The notes under the pieces are model-generated. The model was not told the origin of the DNA. It searched no databases and saw nothing but the letters and a program-made list of their open reading frames with translations. Both the position numbers and the translations under genes were made by a program. From positions 14,669 to 78,668 of the forward strand of contig CAKPRA010000004.1 in assembly GCA_934180065.1 (NCBI GenBank): a stretch of 64,000 nucleotides of DNA, written 5' to 3'. Source of the stretch: an uncultured Clostridia bacterium. Its GTDB lineage: Bacteria > Bacillota > Clostridia > TANB77 > CAG-508. Shown in pieces: positions 43,200 through 52,265 of this stretch; position 1 is the first letter of the stretch; each line of letters starts with the position of its first letter.

Positions 43200-45824
43200 A
43201 TGAATAAAAAATATGTATATCTTTTTAAAGAAGGTAATGCAAGTATGAAAGAGCTACTTGGCGGAAAAGGTGCCAATTTAGCTGAAATGACATCTTTAGG
43301 GATGCCAATACCTCAAGGTTTTACAATTACAACAGAGGCTTGTAACAAATATTATGATGATGATGAACAAATTTCTAAAGAAATTTTAGAGCAAATAGAT
43401 TCTGCTCTTATATATTTGGAGGATCATACAGGTAAAAAGCTTGGAAGTAAAGAAAAACCTTTATTAGTATCTGTAAGATCAGGGGCTAGAGCTTCTATGC
43501 CGGGTATGATGGATACTGTTTTAAATTTAGGTATGAATGATGAAGTTGTTCAGACTTTTGCCGAGAAAAATAGAAGATTTGCTTTTGATAGTTATAGAAG
43601 ATTTATACAAATGTATAGTGATGTTGTTAAGGAAATACCTAAAAAATTATTTGAAGATGCTATTGATACTAAAAAACAACAAAGAAATTTGAAATTAGAT
43701 ACTGATATGGATGCTAATGACTTGGAAGATTTGGTAAAAGTATTTAAAGGGATTTATAGAGATTATCTACATGAAGAATTTCCACAAGATACTAAATTAC
43801 AATTAATTGAATCTATTAAGGCTGTATTTAGATCTTGGAATAATCCAAGAGCAATCACATATAGAAAATTGAATGATATACCATCTGATTGGGGAACTGC
43901 TGTTAATATACAAGCGATGGTATTTGGTAATATGGGAGAAGATTGTGGTACAGGTGTTGCTTTTTCTAGAAATCCAATTAATGGTAAAAAAGAGGTTTTT
44001 GGAGAATTTTTAATGAATGCACAAGGTGAAGACGTTGTTGCTGGTATACGTACTCCTCAGTCTATTGATACTTTAAAATATATTAATAAACAAGCATATG
44101 ATGAATTTGTTAAATTTGCTGATAGATTGGAAAAACATTATAAAGATATGCAAGATATGGAATTTACTATTGAGCATGGTAAATTATATATGTTACAAAC
44201 AAGAAATGCTAAACGTACAGCAGTTGCAGCTTTAAAAGTTGCTGTAGACTTAGTTTTAGAGGGAATGATTGATGAAAAAGAAGCTGTGCTAAGAGTTGAG
44301 CCAAACCAATTAGAGCAATTGCTACACCCTAACTTTAATCAAGAAGCTCTTAAAAAGGCTAAACCTATAGCTAAAGGATTACCTGCATCTCCAGGTGCTG
44401 CTACAGGTAAAGTTGTTTTTACTGCAGATAAAGCTAAAGAGCTTAAAGAAGCGGGAGAAAAAGAGCTTGTATTGGTTAGACTTGAAACATCACCAGAAGA
44501 TATTGAAGGTATGGTTGTTTGTAGTGGTGTTCTTACAGTTAGAGGTGGAATGACTTCTCATGCAGCAGTTGTTGCTCGTGGTATGGGAACTTGTTGTGTT
44601 GCTGGCTGTGGAGAGCTTATTGTTAATGAGGATGAAAAGGTATTTTATACTAAAGATGGTAAAGCATTCCACGAAGGTGATTATATTTCTTTAGATGGAT
44701 CTAATGGTAATGTTTATGGAGAAAGAATTGATACTGTAGATGCATCTATTTCAGGTGATTTTGCAACTCTAATGGGTTGGGCTGATAGTATAAGAAAATT
44801 GAAAGTTAGAGCTAATGCTGATAATGTTAGAGATGCTCAAAAAGCCTATAATTTTGGAGCTGAAGGTATAGGATTATGCAGAACAGAACACATGTTCTTT
44901 GAGCCAGATAGAATTGCAGCTATTAGAGAAATGATAGTATCTAAAACACATGAACAAAGAGCTTGTGCACTTTCAAAAATACTTCCTATGCAAAGAGCTG
45001 ACTTTGAAGGTTTATATAGATCTATGAGAGGATATCCAGTTGTAATAAGATTATTGGATCCACCTCTTCATGAGTTTTTACCACATGATGATGAGGAAAT
45101 TAAAGCTTTATCACAAGATATGGGATTAAGTTTTGATGAACTTAAAGATATTGTAACTGACTTACATGAGTTTAATCCTATGATGGGTCATAGAGGTTGT
45201 AGACTTGATGTAACATTCCCTGAAATCGCTGAAATGCAAACAAGAGCTATTATAGAAGCAGCTATTAATGTATATAAAGAAGGAGTAAAAATTGTTCCAG
45301 AAATAATGATTCCTTTAATAGGTGATGAAAAAGAGCTTAAATTTGTTAAAAATATTATAGTAAAAACCGCTGACGAAATCATTGAGAAATCTAATATTGA
45401 TTTGAAGTATCAAGTAGGAACAATGATTGAAATACCTAGAGCTTGTTTAATAGCAGATGAAATTGCAAAAGAAGCGGAATTCTTCTCTTTTGGTACAAAT
45501 GATTTAACACAGTTAACTTATGGATTTAGCCGTGATGATGCTGGAAAATTCTTAAAAACTTATTATGAGAAAAAGATTTTTGAAAGTGATCCATTCCAAA
45601 AAGTTGATCAAATTGGGGTTGGTAAACTTATGAAAATGGCAATAGAAGATGCTAAAAAAGTTAGACCTAATATAGAGCTTGGAATATGTGGAGAGCATGG
45701 AGGAAATCCACCAACTGTAGAATTTTGTCATAATATAGGATTAACATATGTATCATGTTCACCTTTCCGTGTGCCAATAGCACGTTTGGCAGCAGCACAA
45801 GCAGCAGTTAAATTTGAAAAATAA
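43200..45824 (+). CDS. ppdK: Pyruvate, phosphate dikinase
   Basis: 874 residues, complete. N-terminal ATP-grasp domain (LLGGKGANLAEMTSLGMPIPQGF, VSVRSGARASMPGMMDT), central phospho-histidine swivelling domain with TSHAAVVARGMGTCCV (His near 454), and the C-terminal PEP-binding TIM barrel (GIGLCRTEHMFFE and the late GICGEHGGNP with its Cys). It interconverts pyruvate, ATP and phosphate with PEP, AMP and PPi, and serves anaerobic glycolysis or gluconeogenesis. ATG follows AAGGAGGAAATAAACTT. The promoter appears to be borrowed from a REP element. The gene is followed by a long inverted repeat. Confidence 0.97.
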   Translation: MNKKYVYLFKEGNASMKELLGGKGANLAEMTSLGMPIPQGFTITTEACNKYYDDDEQISKEILEQIDSALIYLEDHTGKKLGSKEKPLLVSVRSGARASMPGMMDTVLNLGMNDEVVQTFAEKNRRFAFDSYRRFIQMYSDVVKEIPKKLFEDAIDTKKQQRNLKLDTDMDANDLEDLVKVFKGIYRDYLHEEFPQDTKLQLIESIKAVFRSWNNPRAITYRKLNDIPSDWGTAVNIQAMVFGNMGEDCGTGVAFSRNPINGKKEVFGEFLMNAQGEDVVAGIRTPQSIDTLKYINKQAYDEFVKFADRLEKHYKDMQDMEFTIEHGKLYMLQTRNAKRTAVAALKVAVDLVLEGMIDEKEAVLRVEPNQLEQLLHPNFNQEALKKAKPIAKGLPASPGAATGKVVFTADKAKELKEAGEKELVLVRLETSPEDIEGMVVCSGVLTVRGGMTSHAAVVARGMGTCCVAGCGELIVNEDEKVFYTKDGKAFHEGDYISLDGSNGNVYGERIDTVDASISGDFATLMGWADSIRKLKVRANADNVRDAQKAYNFGAEGIGLCRTEHMFFEPDRIAAIREMIVSKTHEQRACALSKILPMQRADFEGLYRSMRGYPVVIRLLDPPLHEFLPHDDEEIKALSQDMGLSFDELKDIVTDLHEFNPMMGHRGCRLDVTFPEIAEMQTRAIIEAAINVYKEGVKIVPEIMIPLIGDEKELKFVKNIIVKTADEIIEKSNIDLKYQVGTMIEIPRACLIADEIAKEAEFFSFGTNDLTQLTYGFSRDDAGKFLKTYYEKKIFESDPFQKVDQIGVGKLMKMAIEDAKKVRPNIELGICGEHGGNPPTVEFCHNIGLTYVSCSPFRVPIARLAAAQAAVKFEK

Positions 45825-45885
45825 GGGGAGAAAGAAGAGCAAAGAAGAAAAAAGAAAAGAAAGGAAAAGACGGAAAAAGGAAGAG

Positions 45886-45992
45886 AAAGAGGAGGGAAAG
45901 AGGAGGGAAAAGGGGACGGTTCTCATTGACAACCTTAAAAAAAGGTTGTCAATGAGAACCGTCCCCTTTTCCCTCCTCTTTCCTCCTCTTTC
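45886..45992. repeat. Long inverted repeat made of two facing REP elements
   Basis: Around the centre ACAACCTTAAAAAAAGGTTGT the two arms carry TTCTCATTGACAACC/GGTTGTCAATGAGAA, AGGGGACGG/CCGTCCCCT and purine-rich GGAGGGAAAA/TTTTCCCTCC, near-perfect for about 50 bp each. Weaker purine/pyrimidine symmetry extends to 45841 and 46020. It can act as a terminator of ppdK. Confidence 0.9.
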
Positions 45993-46071
45993 TCCTTCTT
46001 CCGCTTTTCTCTTCCGCTCTTTCTTTCTTCTTTCTGGCACCCTCCAATTTTCCCAAAAAGTTTCATCACCA

Positions 46072-46100
46072 TTGACATATTTTTTTGAATTAAATATAGA
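46072..46100 (+). promoter_or_regulatory. asd promoter inside a degenerate REP copy
   Basis: TTGACA, 17-base spacer, TATAGA. The region CAAAAAGTTTCATCACCATTGACA is a mutated form of the inverted REP at 43107. Confidence 0.7.
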
Positions 46101-46134
46101 ATTAAATATAGAAAGGTTTGGTGATGATTTTATA

Positions 46135-47157
46135 ATGAATAAATATAGAGTTGCTTTAGTTGGAACTACAGGTGTAGTTGGCAGAATTACAAGAAAAGTT
46201 TTAGAAGAGCATAATTTACCTATAAGTGAATATAAATTGTTTTCTTCAAGTAAATCAGCTGGCTCAAAAATTGTTTTTGATGGTAGAGAATATGTAGTGG
46301 AAGAATTAAACGAACATTCTTTCGATAATAATAAATTTGATTATGCTATTTTTACAGCAGGAGGCAAAGTGTCCGAAAAATATGCACCTTTGGCAGCACA
46401 AAACAAATGTACGGTGATTGATAATAGTAGTTTTTTTAGAATGAATAAAGATGTTCCATTAATAGTTCCTGAAGTAAATATTGATGATATAGATAATAAT
46501 AATGGGATTATAGCAAATCCAAATTGCTCTACAATACAAGCTGTTGTTGCTTTAAGTCCGTTAGATAAAAAATATAAAATAAAAAGAATTGTTTATTCTA
46601 CATATCAGGCTGTTTCTGGAGCTGGTTTGGGTGGAATACAAGATTTAGAATCTGGAATTGAAAATTATGTAGGTAACACCAAACATGAATTAAAGAAATT
46701 TCCGTATGAGATATTTAATAATTGTATACCTCAAATAGATGATTTTGTTGATGATAGATATACTAAAGAAGAGCATAAGATGATTAATGAAACAAGAAAA
46801 ATACTAAAAAAATCAAATTTACCTATTACAGCTACTACTGTTAGAGTTCCTGTTTTTAATTCACATGCAGAATCTATTAACATTGAGTTTGAGAAGGATT
46901 TTGAAATAAATGATTTAATTGATACATTAAAATGTGCTCCTGGAATTGTTGTTAAAGATGATATAACTAATAACATATATCCTATGCAAATTGATACTAA
47001 CAATCAAGATAAAGTTTTTGTAGGAAGAATAAGAAGAGATTATAGTGTGAAGTCTGGAATTAATTTATGGGTTGTTGCTGATAATACAAGAAAAGGTGCT
47101 GGAAGTAATGCTGTTCAGATATTAGAATATCTAGTTAATAGAAATAGTAAAAAGTAA
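46135..47157 (+). CDS. asd: Aspartate-semialdehyde dehydrogenase
   Basis: 340 residues. N-terminal Rossmann motif MNKYRVALVGTTGVVGRI, the active-site NPNCSTIQAVVAL with catalytic Cys, the SGAGLGGIQDLESG segment, and a C-terminal RVPVFNSHAESINIEF. It reduces aspartyl phosphate to aspartate semialdehyde, the first committed intermediate for lysine, diaminopimelate, methionine and threonine. The open frame reaches back into the long inverted repeat (to 45814), but the first 107 codons are repeat DNA; ATG 46135 is the first start that gives the family N-terminus and lies just after the promoter at 46072-46100. dapA and dapB follow. Confidence 0.95.
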   Translation: MNKYRVALVGTTGVVGRITRKVLEEHNLPISEYKLFSSSKSAGSKIVFDGREYVVEELNEHSFDNNKFDYAIFTAGGKVSEKYAPLAAQNKCTVIDNSSFFRMNKDVPLIVPEVNIDDIDNNNGIIANPNCSTIQAVVALSPLDKKYKIKRIVYSTYQAVSGAGLGGIQDLESGIENYVGNTKHELKKFPYEIFNNCIPQIDDFVDDRYTKEEHKMINETRKILKKSNLPITATTVRVPVFNSHAESINIEFEKDFEINDLIDTLKCAPGIVVKDDITNNIYPMQIDTNNQDKVFVGRIRRDYSVKSGINLWVVADNTRKGAGSNAVQILEYLVNRNSKK

Positions 47158-47325
47158 AATAATAAATGATAAAATAAAAAACGAACAAAAATTCGTTATA
47201 TATAAATACTATGAAAAAAGATTGATTTATTACTTGAGTTAATATATAGTGTTACTAATCTATTATTAGATTTGATTTCTGGGAAATTAATAGTTGTAAT
47301 TATTATTTAGAAAGGATGGTTTTAT

Positions 47326-48201
47326 ATGAAGAAGATTATTTTTAAAGGATGTGGAACAGCTATTGCGACACCGTTTAATGAAAACGGAGTTAACTTTGAG
47401 GTTTTTAAACAGCTTATTGATAATCAGATAAAAGAGGGAGTAGATAGTATTATTGTTTGTGGTACTACTGGAGAATCTGCTACAATGTCAGAAGCGGAAA
47501 GAAAAGATACTATTAAGTTTGTTGTTGATACTGTTAATAAAAGAGTTCCTGTTATAGCTGGTACGGGATCTAATAATACTAAATCAGCAATTGAAATGAC
47601 TAAATATGCAGAGTCTATCGGAGTAGATGGAGTATTAGTTGTAACTCCATATTACAATAAAGCTACTCAAAAAGGATTGATAGAGCATTTTACTAAAATT
47701 GCGAAAGAAACAACTTTACCTATAATAATGTATAATGTTCCTGGTAGAACGGGAGTAAATATATTACCTGAAACATGTTATGAGTTATCAAAAATAGATA
47801 ACATAGTTGCTATAAAAGAGGCTAGTGGTAATATATCTCAAGTTGCTAAGATTGCATCTTTATGTGGTGATGATTTAGCTATATATTCAGGTAATGATGA
47901 CCAAATAATACCAGTACTATCATTAGGTGGAATTGGAGTAATATCTGTGTTATCTAATATAAAACCTAAATTTACACATGATATGGTATATGATTTCTTT
48001 AATGGAGATGTAAAAGAAGCTTGTAAGAAACAATTGGATTCTATTGAGTTAATTGATTGCTTATTTTCTGAAGTAAATCCTATTCCTGTTAAATCTGCTT
48101 TAAATATATTAGGTTATGATTATGGTATTCCAAGATTACCTTTGACTGAATTGAGTGAATCTAATAAAGATAAATTAAAAAAGACTATTTTTAAAATTTA
48201 A
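47326..48201 (+). CDS. dapA: 4-hydroxy-tetrahydrodipicolinate synthase
   Basis: 291 residues, TIM-barrel class I aldolase. FKGCGTAIATPFNENGVNFE, GTTGESATMSEAER, the catalytic Tyr region MYNVPGRTGVNI and the Schiff-base Lys in NIVAIKEASGN are present. It condenses pyruvate with aspartate semialdehyde in the lysine/diaminopimelate pathway. ATG follows AAAGGATGGTTTTAT. The 168-bp spacer from asd has a weak hairpin only. It works in sequence with asd upstream and dapB downstream, and the intermediates also feed dipicolinate for spores via dpaB at 51.7 kb. Confidence 0.96.
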   Translation: MKKIIFKGCGTAIATPFNENGVNFEVFKQLIDNQIKEGVDSIIVCGTTGESATMSEAERKDTIKFVVDTVNKRVPVIAGTGSNNTKSAIEMTKYAESIGVDGVLVVTPYYNKATQKGLIEHFTKIAKETTLPIIMYNVPGRTGVNILPETCYELSKIDNIVAIKEASGNISQVAKIASLCGDDLAIYSGNDDQIIPVLSLGGIGVISVLSNIKPKFTHDMVYDFFNGDVKEACKKQLDSIELIDCLFSEVNPIPVKSALNILGYDYGIPRLPLTELSESNKDKLKKTIFKI

Positions 48202-48219
48202 AATAAATTAGTAATATAT

Positions 48220-48263
48220 TAGGAAACTTTATAAAGTGGTTAATTGTAATTAATAAAGTTTCC
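48220..48263. terminator. Stem-loop between dapA and dapB
   Basis: AGGAAACTTTAT pairs with ATAAAGTTTCCT (12 bp) over a ~20-base AT loop. No strong T tract follows, so it may be an attenuator, RNA-processing site or weak terminator. Confidence 0.5.
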
Positions 48264-48289
48264 TGATATATATTATGTAGGAGGTATAT

Positions 48290-49042
48290 ATGGTTAAAGT
48301 TCTTATAAATGGTTGTAATGGTAAAATGGGACAAGAGCTTGCTAATCTTGTTAAAATTGATAATGATTGTGTTTTAGTTGGTGGATTGGATAAAGAGCAG
48401 ACAGGAGAATTTACATTTCCTGTGTATACTGATTATAACAAGATTATAGAAGAAGCGGATGTTATTATTGATTTTTCTGTTCCAGTTGCTACAATGAATG
48501 TGCTAGAATATGCTAAACAAAAACATATTCCAATAGTAATAGCAACAACTGGTTTTTCAAGTGAGCAAGAAGCGGAAATATTAAAATATAGTAAAGAAAT
48601 ACCTATTTTTAAATCTGCAAATATGTCTTTGGATATTAATTTAATGTGTAGAATAGTGGCAAATTTAGCACAAATTTTAAAAGGAAATGATATTGAGATA
48701 ATTGAAACACATCACAATCGAAAAATAGATAGCCCAAGTGGCACAGCTATGTTACTTGCTGATTCTATAAATAAAGCTTTGAATAATTCAATGTCATATG
48801 AATTTAATAGACATGATAAACATGAAAAAAGATCTAAAAATGAAATTGGAATTAGCTCTGTTAGAGGTGGTAATATTGTAGGAGAGCATTCAGTAATATT
48901 CTTTAGCGAAAATGAAAGTTTTGAAATAAAACATACAGCATATTCAAGAAGCCTGTTCGCTGATGGAGCACTTAAAGCAGCTAAATTTATGGTCAATGGA
49001 AAGTTTTCTAATGGATTATATGATATGAACGATATTTCTTGA
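48290..49042 (+). CDS. dapB: 4-hydroxy-tetrahydrodipicolinate reductase
   Basis: 250 residues. NAD(P)-binding VKVLINGCNGKMGQELANL, the SVRGGNIVGEHSVIF segment, and the signature ETHHNRKIDSPSGTAMLLAD with the catalytic His and Lys. It reduces hydroxy-tetrahydrodipicolinate to tetrahydrodipicolinate in lysine/diaminopimelate synthesis. ATG follows AGGAGGTATAT. It is transcribed after dapA; the rubrerythrin promoter begins in its stop codon. Confidence 0.95.
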   Translation: MVKVLINGCNGKMGQELANLVKIDNDCVLVGGLDKEQTGEFTFPVYTDYNKIIEEADVIIDFSVPVATMNVLEYAKQKHIPIVIATTGFSSEQEAEILKYSKEIPIFKSANMSLDINLMCRIVANLAQILKGNDIEIIETHHNRKIDSPSGTAMLLADSINKALNNSMSYEFNRHDKHEKRSKNEIGISSVRGGNIVGEHSVIFFSENESFEIKHTAYSRSLFADGALKAAKFMVNGKFSNGLYDMNDIS

Positions 49043-49067
49043 CTTTTGTACAATTTTTGTGTTATAA
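49039..49067 (+). promoter_or_regulatory. Rubrerythrin promoter
   Basis: TTGACT, 17-base spacer, TTATAA. The -35 overlaps the dapB stop codon. Confidence 0.65.
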
Positions 49068-49120
49068 AAAATAGAATGATAAAATTAATATTATCAAATT
49101 TATTTGTGGAGGTATAAATT

Positions 49121-49660
49121 ATGGAATTAAAAGGATCTAAAACAGAGCAAAATTTAATGACAGCTTTTGCAGGGGAATCTCAAGCTAGAAATAAATATAC
49201 ATATTTTGCAAGTAAGGCAAAAAAAGAAGGATATGAGCAAATTGCAGCTATTTTTGAAGAAACAGCTAATAATGAAAAAGAGCATGCTAAAATGTGGTTT
49301 AAGCTTTTAAATAATGGACAAATTCCATCTACAGCTGAGAATTTAAAAGCTGCTGCTGAAGGTGAAAATTTTGAATGGACAGATATGTATGCAGAATTTG
49401 CAAAGACAGCTAAAGAAGAAGGTTTTGATAGAATTGCATATTTATTTGAAGAAGTTGGAAAAATTGAAAAAGAGCATGAGGAAAGATATTTAAAATTATT
49501 GGATAATGTAAATGGAGAATTAGTATTTAGCAAAGATGGAGAAAAAATATGGAAATGTAGAAATTGTGGTCATATATGTGTAGGAAAAGAAGCTCCCGAT
49601 GTATGCCCAGTTTGCAATCATCCTCAAGCATTTTTTGAAATAAAAGCTGAAAATTATTAA
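49121..49660 (+). CDS. rbr: Rubrerythrin
   Basis: 179 residues. The N-terminal four-helix ferritin-like domain has the diiron ligands in [29 protein letters not shown] and [17 protein letters not shown]-terminal rubredoxin-like domain ([22 protein letters not shown]) holds a Cys4 iron site. It is a peroxidase that removes hydrogen peroxide in anaerobes. ATG follows GGAGGTATAAATT. The gene has its own promoter and a clear terminator (49666-49704). Confidence 0.96.
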   Translation: MELKGSKTEQNLMTAFAGESQARNKYTYFASKAKKEGYEQIAAIFEETANNEKEHAKMWFKLLNNGQIPSTAENLKAAAEGENFEWTDMYAEFAKTAKEEGFDRIAYLFEEVGKIEKEHEERYLKLLDNVNGELVFSKDGEKIWKCRNCGHICVGKEAPDVCPVCNHPQAFFEIKAENY

Positions 49661-49665
49661 AATGT

Positions 49666-49704
49666 AAAGCTAAGGTTTGTATAATGCAGATCTTAGCTTT
49701 TTTT
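49666..49704 (+). terminator. Rubrerythrin terminator
   Basis: AAAGCTAAG pairs with CTTAGCTTT, followed by TTTT. Confidence 0.88.
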
Positions 49705-49786
49705 GAATAAAAATCATTTTACTGTTAATAATATTGACAACGAAATACATAATGCAAACAAAAAGTATATGAAGGTCAAGAAAACA

Positions 49787-49815
49787 TTGACAAAGGTATA
49801 CATATGATGTATAAT
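49787..49815 (+). promoter_or_regulatory. Consensus promoter of the AbiE pair
   Basis: TTGACA, 17-base spacer, TATAAT: a perfect consensus. The -10 lies inside the longer possible coding frame (from 49804), which supports the start at 49849. Confidence 0.85.
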
Positions 49816-49848
49816 ATGTATAAGGATGTCAAAAAAGAGGGTGATTTT

Positions 49849-50436
49849 ATGAATAATTATGAAAAAATAAAAGCCTTGTTAAAAGAAAATAATGGAATTT
49901 TATATGTAAAAGATTTGGAAAAACAAAATATACATAGACAATATCTTAAAAATCTAGAAGAAAGAGGAGAAGTTATTAGACTTATAAAAGGTTTGTATGT
50001 AAGCTCTGATAAAGATGTAAATGAATTCTTTGTCATGGGAGAGCGATATAAAACAGGAATCTTTTCACATAATACAGCATTGTATTTTTACAAATTAACA
50101 GATAGAACACCTTTTAATTTAGATATGACTTTTCCAAGTAATGTGAGAGTGAATTTTGATTGTTTGGATGCACATTATATAAAACCAGAGCTTCATGATT
50201 TAGGGGCAACAGTAATGAATTTGGAAGATGGTACATCAATTAGAATCTATGATTTAGAGCGAACTATATGTGATATAATTCGTGATAGAAATAAGATTGA
50301 TCCTCAAATTTTTAATAATGCTATGAAAGAATATTTTAAATTATCAAATAAAAACTTGAATTTATTGTATAAATATGCTAAAAAATTATGTATAGACAAA
50401 ATTTTAAAACATTATATGGAAGTATTAGATAATTAG
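49849..50436 (+). CDS. AbiEi-type antitoxin
   Basis: 195 residues. An N-terminal winged helix (YEKIKALLKENNGILYVKDL, then LKNLEERGEVIRLIKGLYV) is followed by the AbiEi C-terminal domain with FSHNTALYFYKLTDR, TFPSNVRV and YDLERTICDIIRDRNKI. AbiEi represses its own operon by binding the promoter and neutralises AbiEii. ATG 49849 is used: AAAAGAGGGTGATTTT is upstream and the longer frame begins within the promoter. The gene is 31 bp from the toxin gene. Such systems give abortive phage defence and stabilise mobile DNA. Confidence 0.88.
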   Translation: MNNYEKIKALLKENNGILYVKDLEKQNIHRQYLKNLEERGEVIRLIKGLYVSSDKDVNEFFVMGERYKTGIFSHNTALYFYKLTDRTPFNLDMTFPSNVRVNFDCLDAHYIKPELHDLGATVMNLEDGTSIRIYDLERTICDIIRDRNKIDPQIFNNAMKEYFKLSNKNLNLLYKYAKKLCIDKILKHYMEVLDN

Positions 50437-50467
50437 TAAACTAAAGACGTAATTGGAGGAACAGAAT

Positions 50468-51364
50468 ATGAAGAAAAATACAATGAGTTTAAAAGCTACA
50501 ATAAATAATATAGCTAAAGAAAATAAGGTGTCAGCTCAATCAGTATTACAAACATACATGTTAGAGCGATTATTAGAAAGAATATCAGTATCCCAATATA
50601 AAGATAACTTTATATTAAAAGGAGGGATGCTGATTTCTGCTATGTTGGGAATAGATAGTAGAACAACAATGGATATTGATACTACAATAAAGGGTTTTGA
50701 GTTAACAGAAGAGAATGTAAAAAAGATTATGGAAGATGTCTGTAAAATAGATTTACATGATGATATAACTTTGAAGATAAATAGGGTAGAGGAGATAAGA
50801 GAAAATGATGATTATAATGGGTATAGATTGACTTTTGAAGCAAAATATATGAATAATATGCCTGTTATTATGAAAATTGATGTTACAACAGGTGATAAAA
50901 TAACATATAGAGAGATTGAATATAGTTTTGAATTAATGTTAGAGAACAGGAAAATCAATATTTGGTCATATAATGTAGAAACAGTTTTGGCAGAAAAATT
51001 CGAGGCTATAATAAAAAGGGGAGTTTTAGGAACAAGAATAAGAGATTTTTATGATGTTCATATGTTATTGAAAACCCAAATAAAAAATGTTGATAAAAAA
51101 ACATTAAGAGTTGCAATAATGTATACAGCAGAGCATAGGGGGTCTTTAGACATTATGAAACAATGGAAAGAGATTGTTGAGGAATTAAAAGATGATGAAA
51201 CAATGATAAGTCAATGGAAGAGATATAAGAAAAATAATTTTTACGCTGAAGGGATAGATTATAAAGATTTAATAGACAGTATAATTGTGATTGGCGAAAT
51301 ATGGGATGGAAACTTTGAAGGTGGAGAAGTAGAGCTAGATAATAGTAAACTTTGTTTAGTATAA
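50468..51364 (+). CDS. AbiEii-type nucleotidyltransferase toxin
   Basis: 298 residues of the AbiEii/AbiGii family, a DNA-polymerase-beta-like nucleotidyltransferase. The catalytic block is LKGGMLISAML...RTTMDIDTTI, giving the GGxxL and DxD signatures; ETVLAEKFEAIIKR and RIRDFYDVHMLL are the conserved later motifs. Relatives add nucleotides to tRNA acceptor ends and stop growth. ATG 50468 follows TTGGAGGAACAGAAT; the in-frame TTG 50453 overlaps this ribosome site. It is paired with the AbiEi antitoxin upstream. All key residues appear intact. Confidence 0.9.
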   Translation: MKKNTMSLKATINNIAKENKVSAQSVLQTYMLERLLERISVSQYKDNFILKGGMLISAMLGIDSRTTMDIDTTIKGFELTEENVKKIMEDVCKIDLHDDITLKINRVEEIRENDDYNGYRLTFEAKYMNNMPVIMKIDVTTGDKITYREIEYSFELMLENRKINIWSYNVETVLAEKFEAIIKRGVLGTRIRDFYDVHMLLKTQIKNVDKKTLRVAIMYTAEHRGSLDIMKQWKEIVEELKDDETMISQWKRYKKNNFYAEGIDYKDLIDSIIVIGEIWDGNFEGGEVELDNSKLCLV

Positions 51365-51420
51365 AATAGCCAAGATAAATAATTGATTTATATGGTAGAT
51401 GAATATATATAGGAAAATAA

Positions 51421-51449
51421 AAAAAGGCAGTAAATACTGTCTTTTTTTG
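51421..51449 (+). terminator. Terminator of the AbiE operon
   Basis: AAAGGCAGT pairs with ACTGTCTTT over AAAT, followed by TTTT. Confidence 0.85.
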
Positions 51450-51560
51450 CATACAAATTTTGTTTTATAATTTGGCACATGAACTATATTTTAAACAAAA
51501 TAAATGTTATTAATGTTTGTTTTGGCTCTAAAAAGAGCTAGCTTTTATACTAGTCAAAGA

Positions 51561-51612
51561 AACATAACAAGTTGACGCCTCGGAGATTATTTTGAAGTTA
51601 TGTAAATAATTT
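51561..51612. repeat. Dispersed AGTTGACGC element (copy 1 of the dpaB pair)
   Basis: ACATAACAAGTTGACGCCTC with the following GGAGATTATTTTGAAGTTATGT; the ends ACATAAC and GTTATGT can pair. A similar copy lies after dpaB at 52266, and more distant relatives at 38476 and 39049. Function unknown. Confidence 0.7.
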
Positions 51613-51681
51613 GAGAAAATGTCAAAATCCTATAAGCAAAATTAACATAAAATCATAGTATATAATGAAGGGGGAATAGAT

Positions 51682-52260
51682 ATGGATTTGAGAAATAAAA
51701 AAATTGGTATTGTTATGACTGGATCATTTTGCACATTTTCAAAAGTTATTGAACAAATAAAAGTGCTTGTTAAAATGGGGGCTGATGTTATACCAATTAT
51801 GTCTTTTAATAGCTATAATTTGGATACAAAATTTGGTAAAGCAGAGGAGATTATAAACGAAATAGAATACATAACAAATAAGAAAATATTAAATACAATT
51901 CAAGGAGTAGAGCCGATAGGTCCTAAAAAGATGACTGATATAATGCTTGTTGCACCATGCTCTGGTAATACTTTAGCAAAATTGGCAAATGGCATTACTG
52001 ATACTCCAGCTGTAATGGCGGTTAAATCTCATTTAAGAAATGGAAATCCTGTTGTTATAGCAGTATCTACTAATGATGGACTTTCTGGATCTGCGGAGAA
52101 TATAGGTAAATTATTAAATAGGGCAAATTACTTCTTTGTACCGATTAGGCAAGATAATCCAATTACCAAACCGAGATCTTTGGTTTTTGATGATAAGTAT
52201 ATAGTGAAAACTTTGGAAAGTGCTTTAGATAGGGAACAAATTCAACCAATATTACTTTAA
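51682..52260 (+). CDS. dpaB: Dipicolinate synthase subunit B (flavoprotein)
   Basis: 192 residues, a flavoprotein of the DpaB/SpoVFB family: KKIGIVMTGSFCTFSKVI at the N-terminus, then PLIGPKK-like GVEPIGPKKMTDIMLVAPCSGNTLAKLANGITDTPAVMAVKSHLRN, which binds FMN, and a C-terminal SLVFDDKYIVKTLESAL. With DpaA it oxidises a dihydrodipicolinate intermediate to dipicolinate, the calcium-chelating compound of the spore core. DpaA is not in the window. The gene is normally expressed in the mother cell; no sigma-K promoter was assigned. ATG follows AAGGGGGAATAGAT. It is flanked by two copies of a repeat element. Confidence 0.92.
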   Translation: MDLRNKKIGIVMTGSFCTFSKVIEQIKVLVKMGADVIPIMSFNSYNLDTKFGKAEEIINEIEYITNKKILNTIQGVEPIGPKKMTDIMLVAPCSGNTLAKLANGITDTPAVMAVKSHLRNGNPVVIAVSTNDGLSGSAENIGKLLNRANYFFVPIRQDNPITKPRSLVFDDKYIVKTLESALDREQIQPILL

Positions 52261-52265
52261 AGATA

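Noticed and set aside
45814..46134. Open frame that extends asd by 107 residues upstream
   Set aside because: It lies in the long REP inverted repeat, is Lys/Arg/Glu low-complexity sequence, overlaps the asd promoter at 46072-46100, and the Asd family N-terminus begins at 46135.
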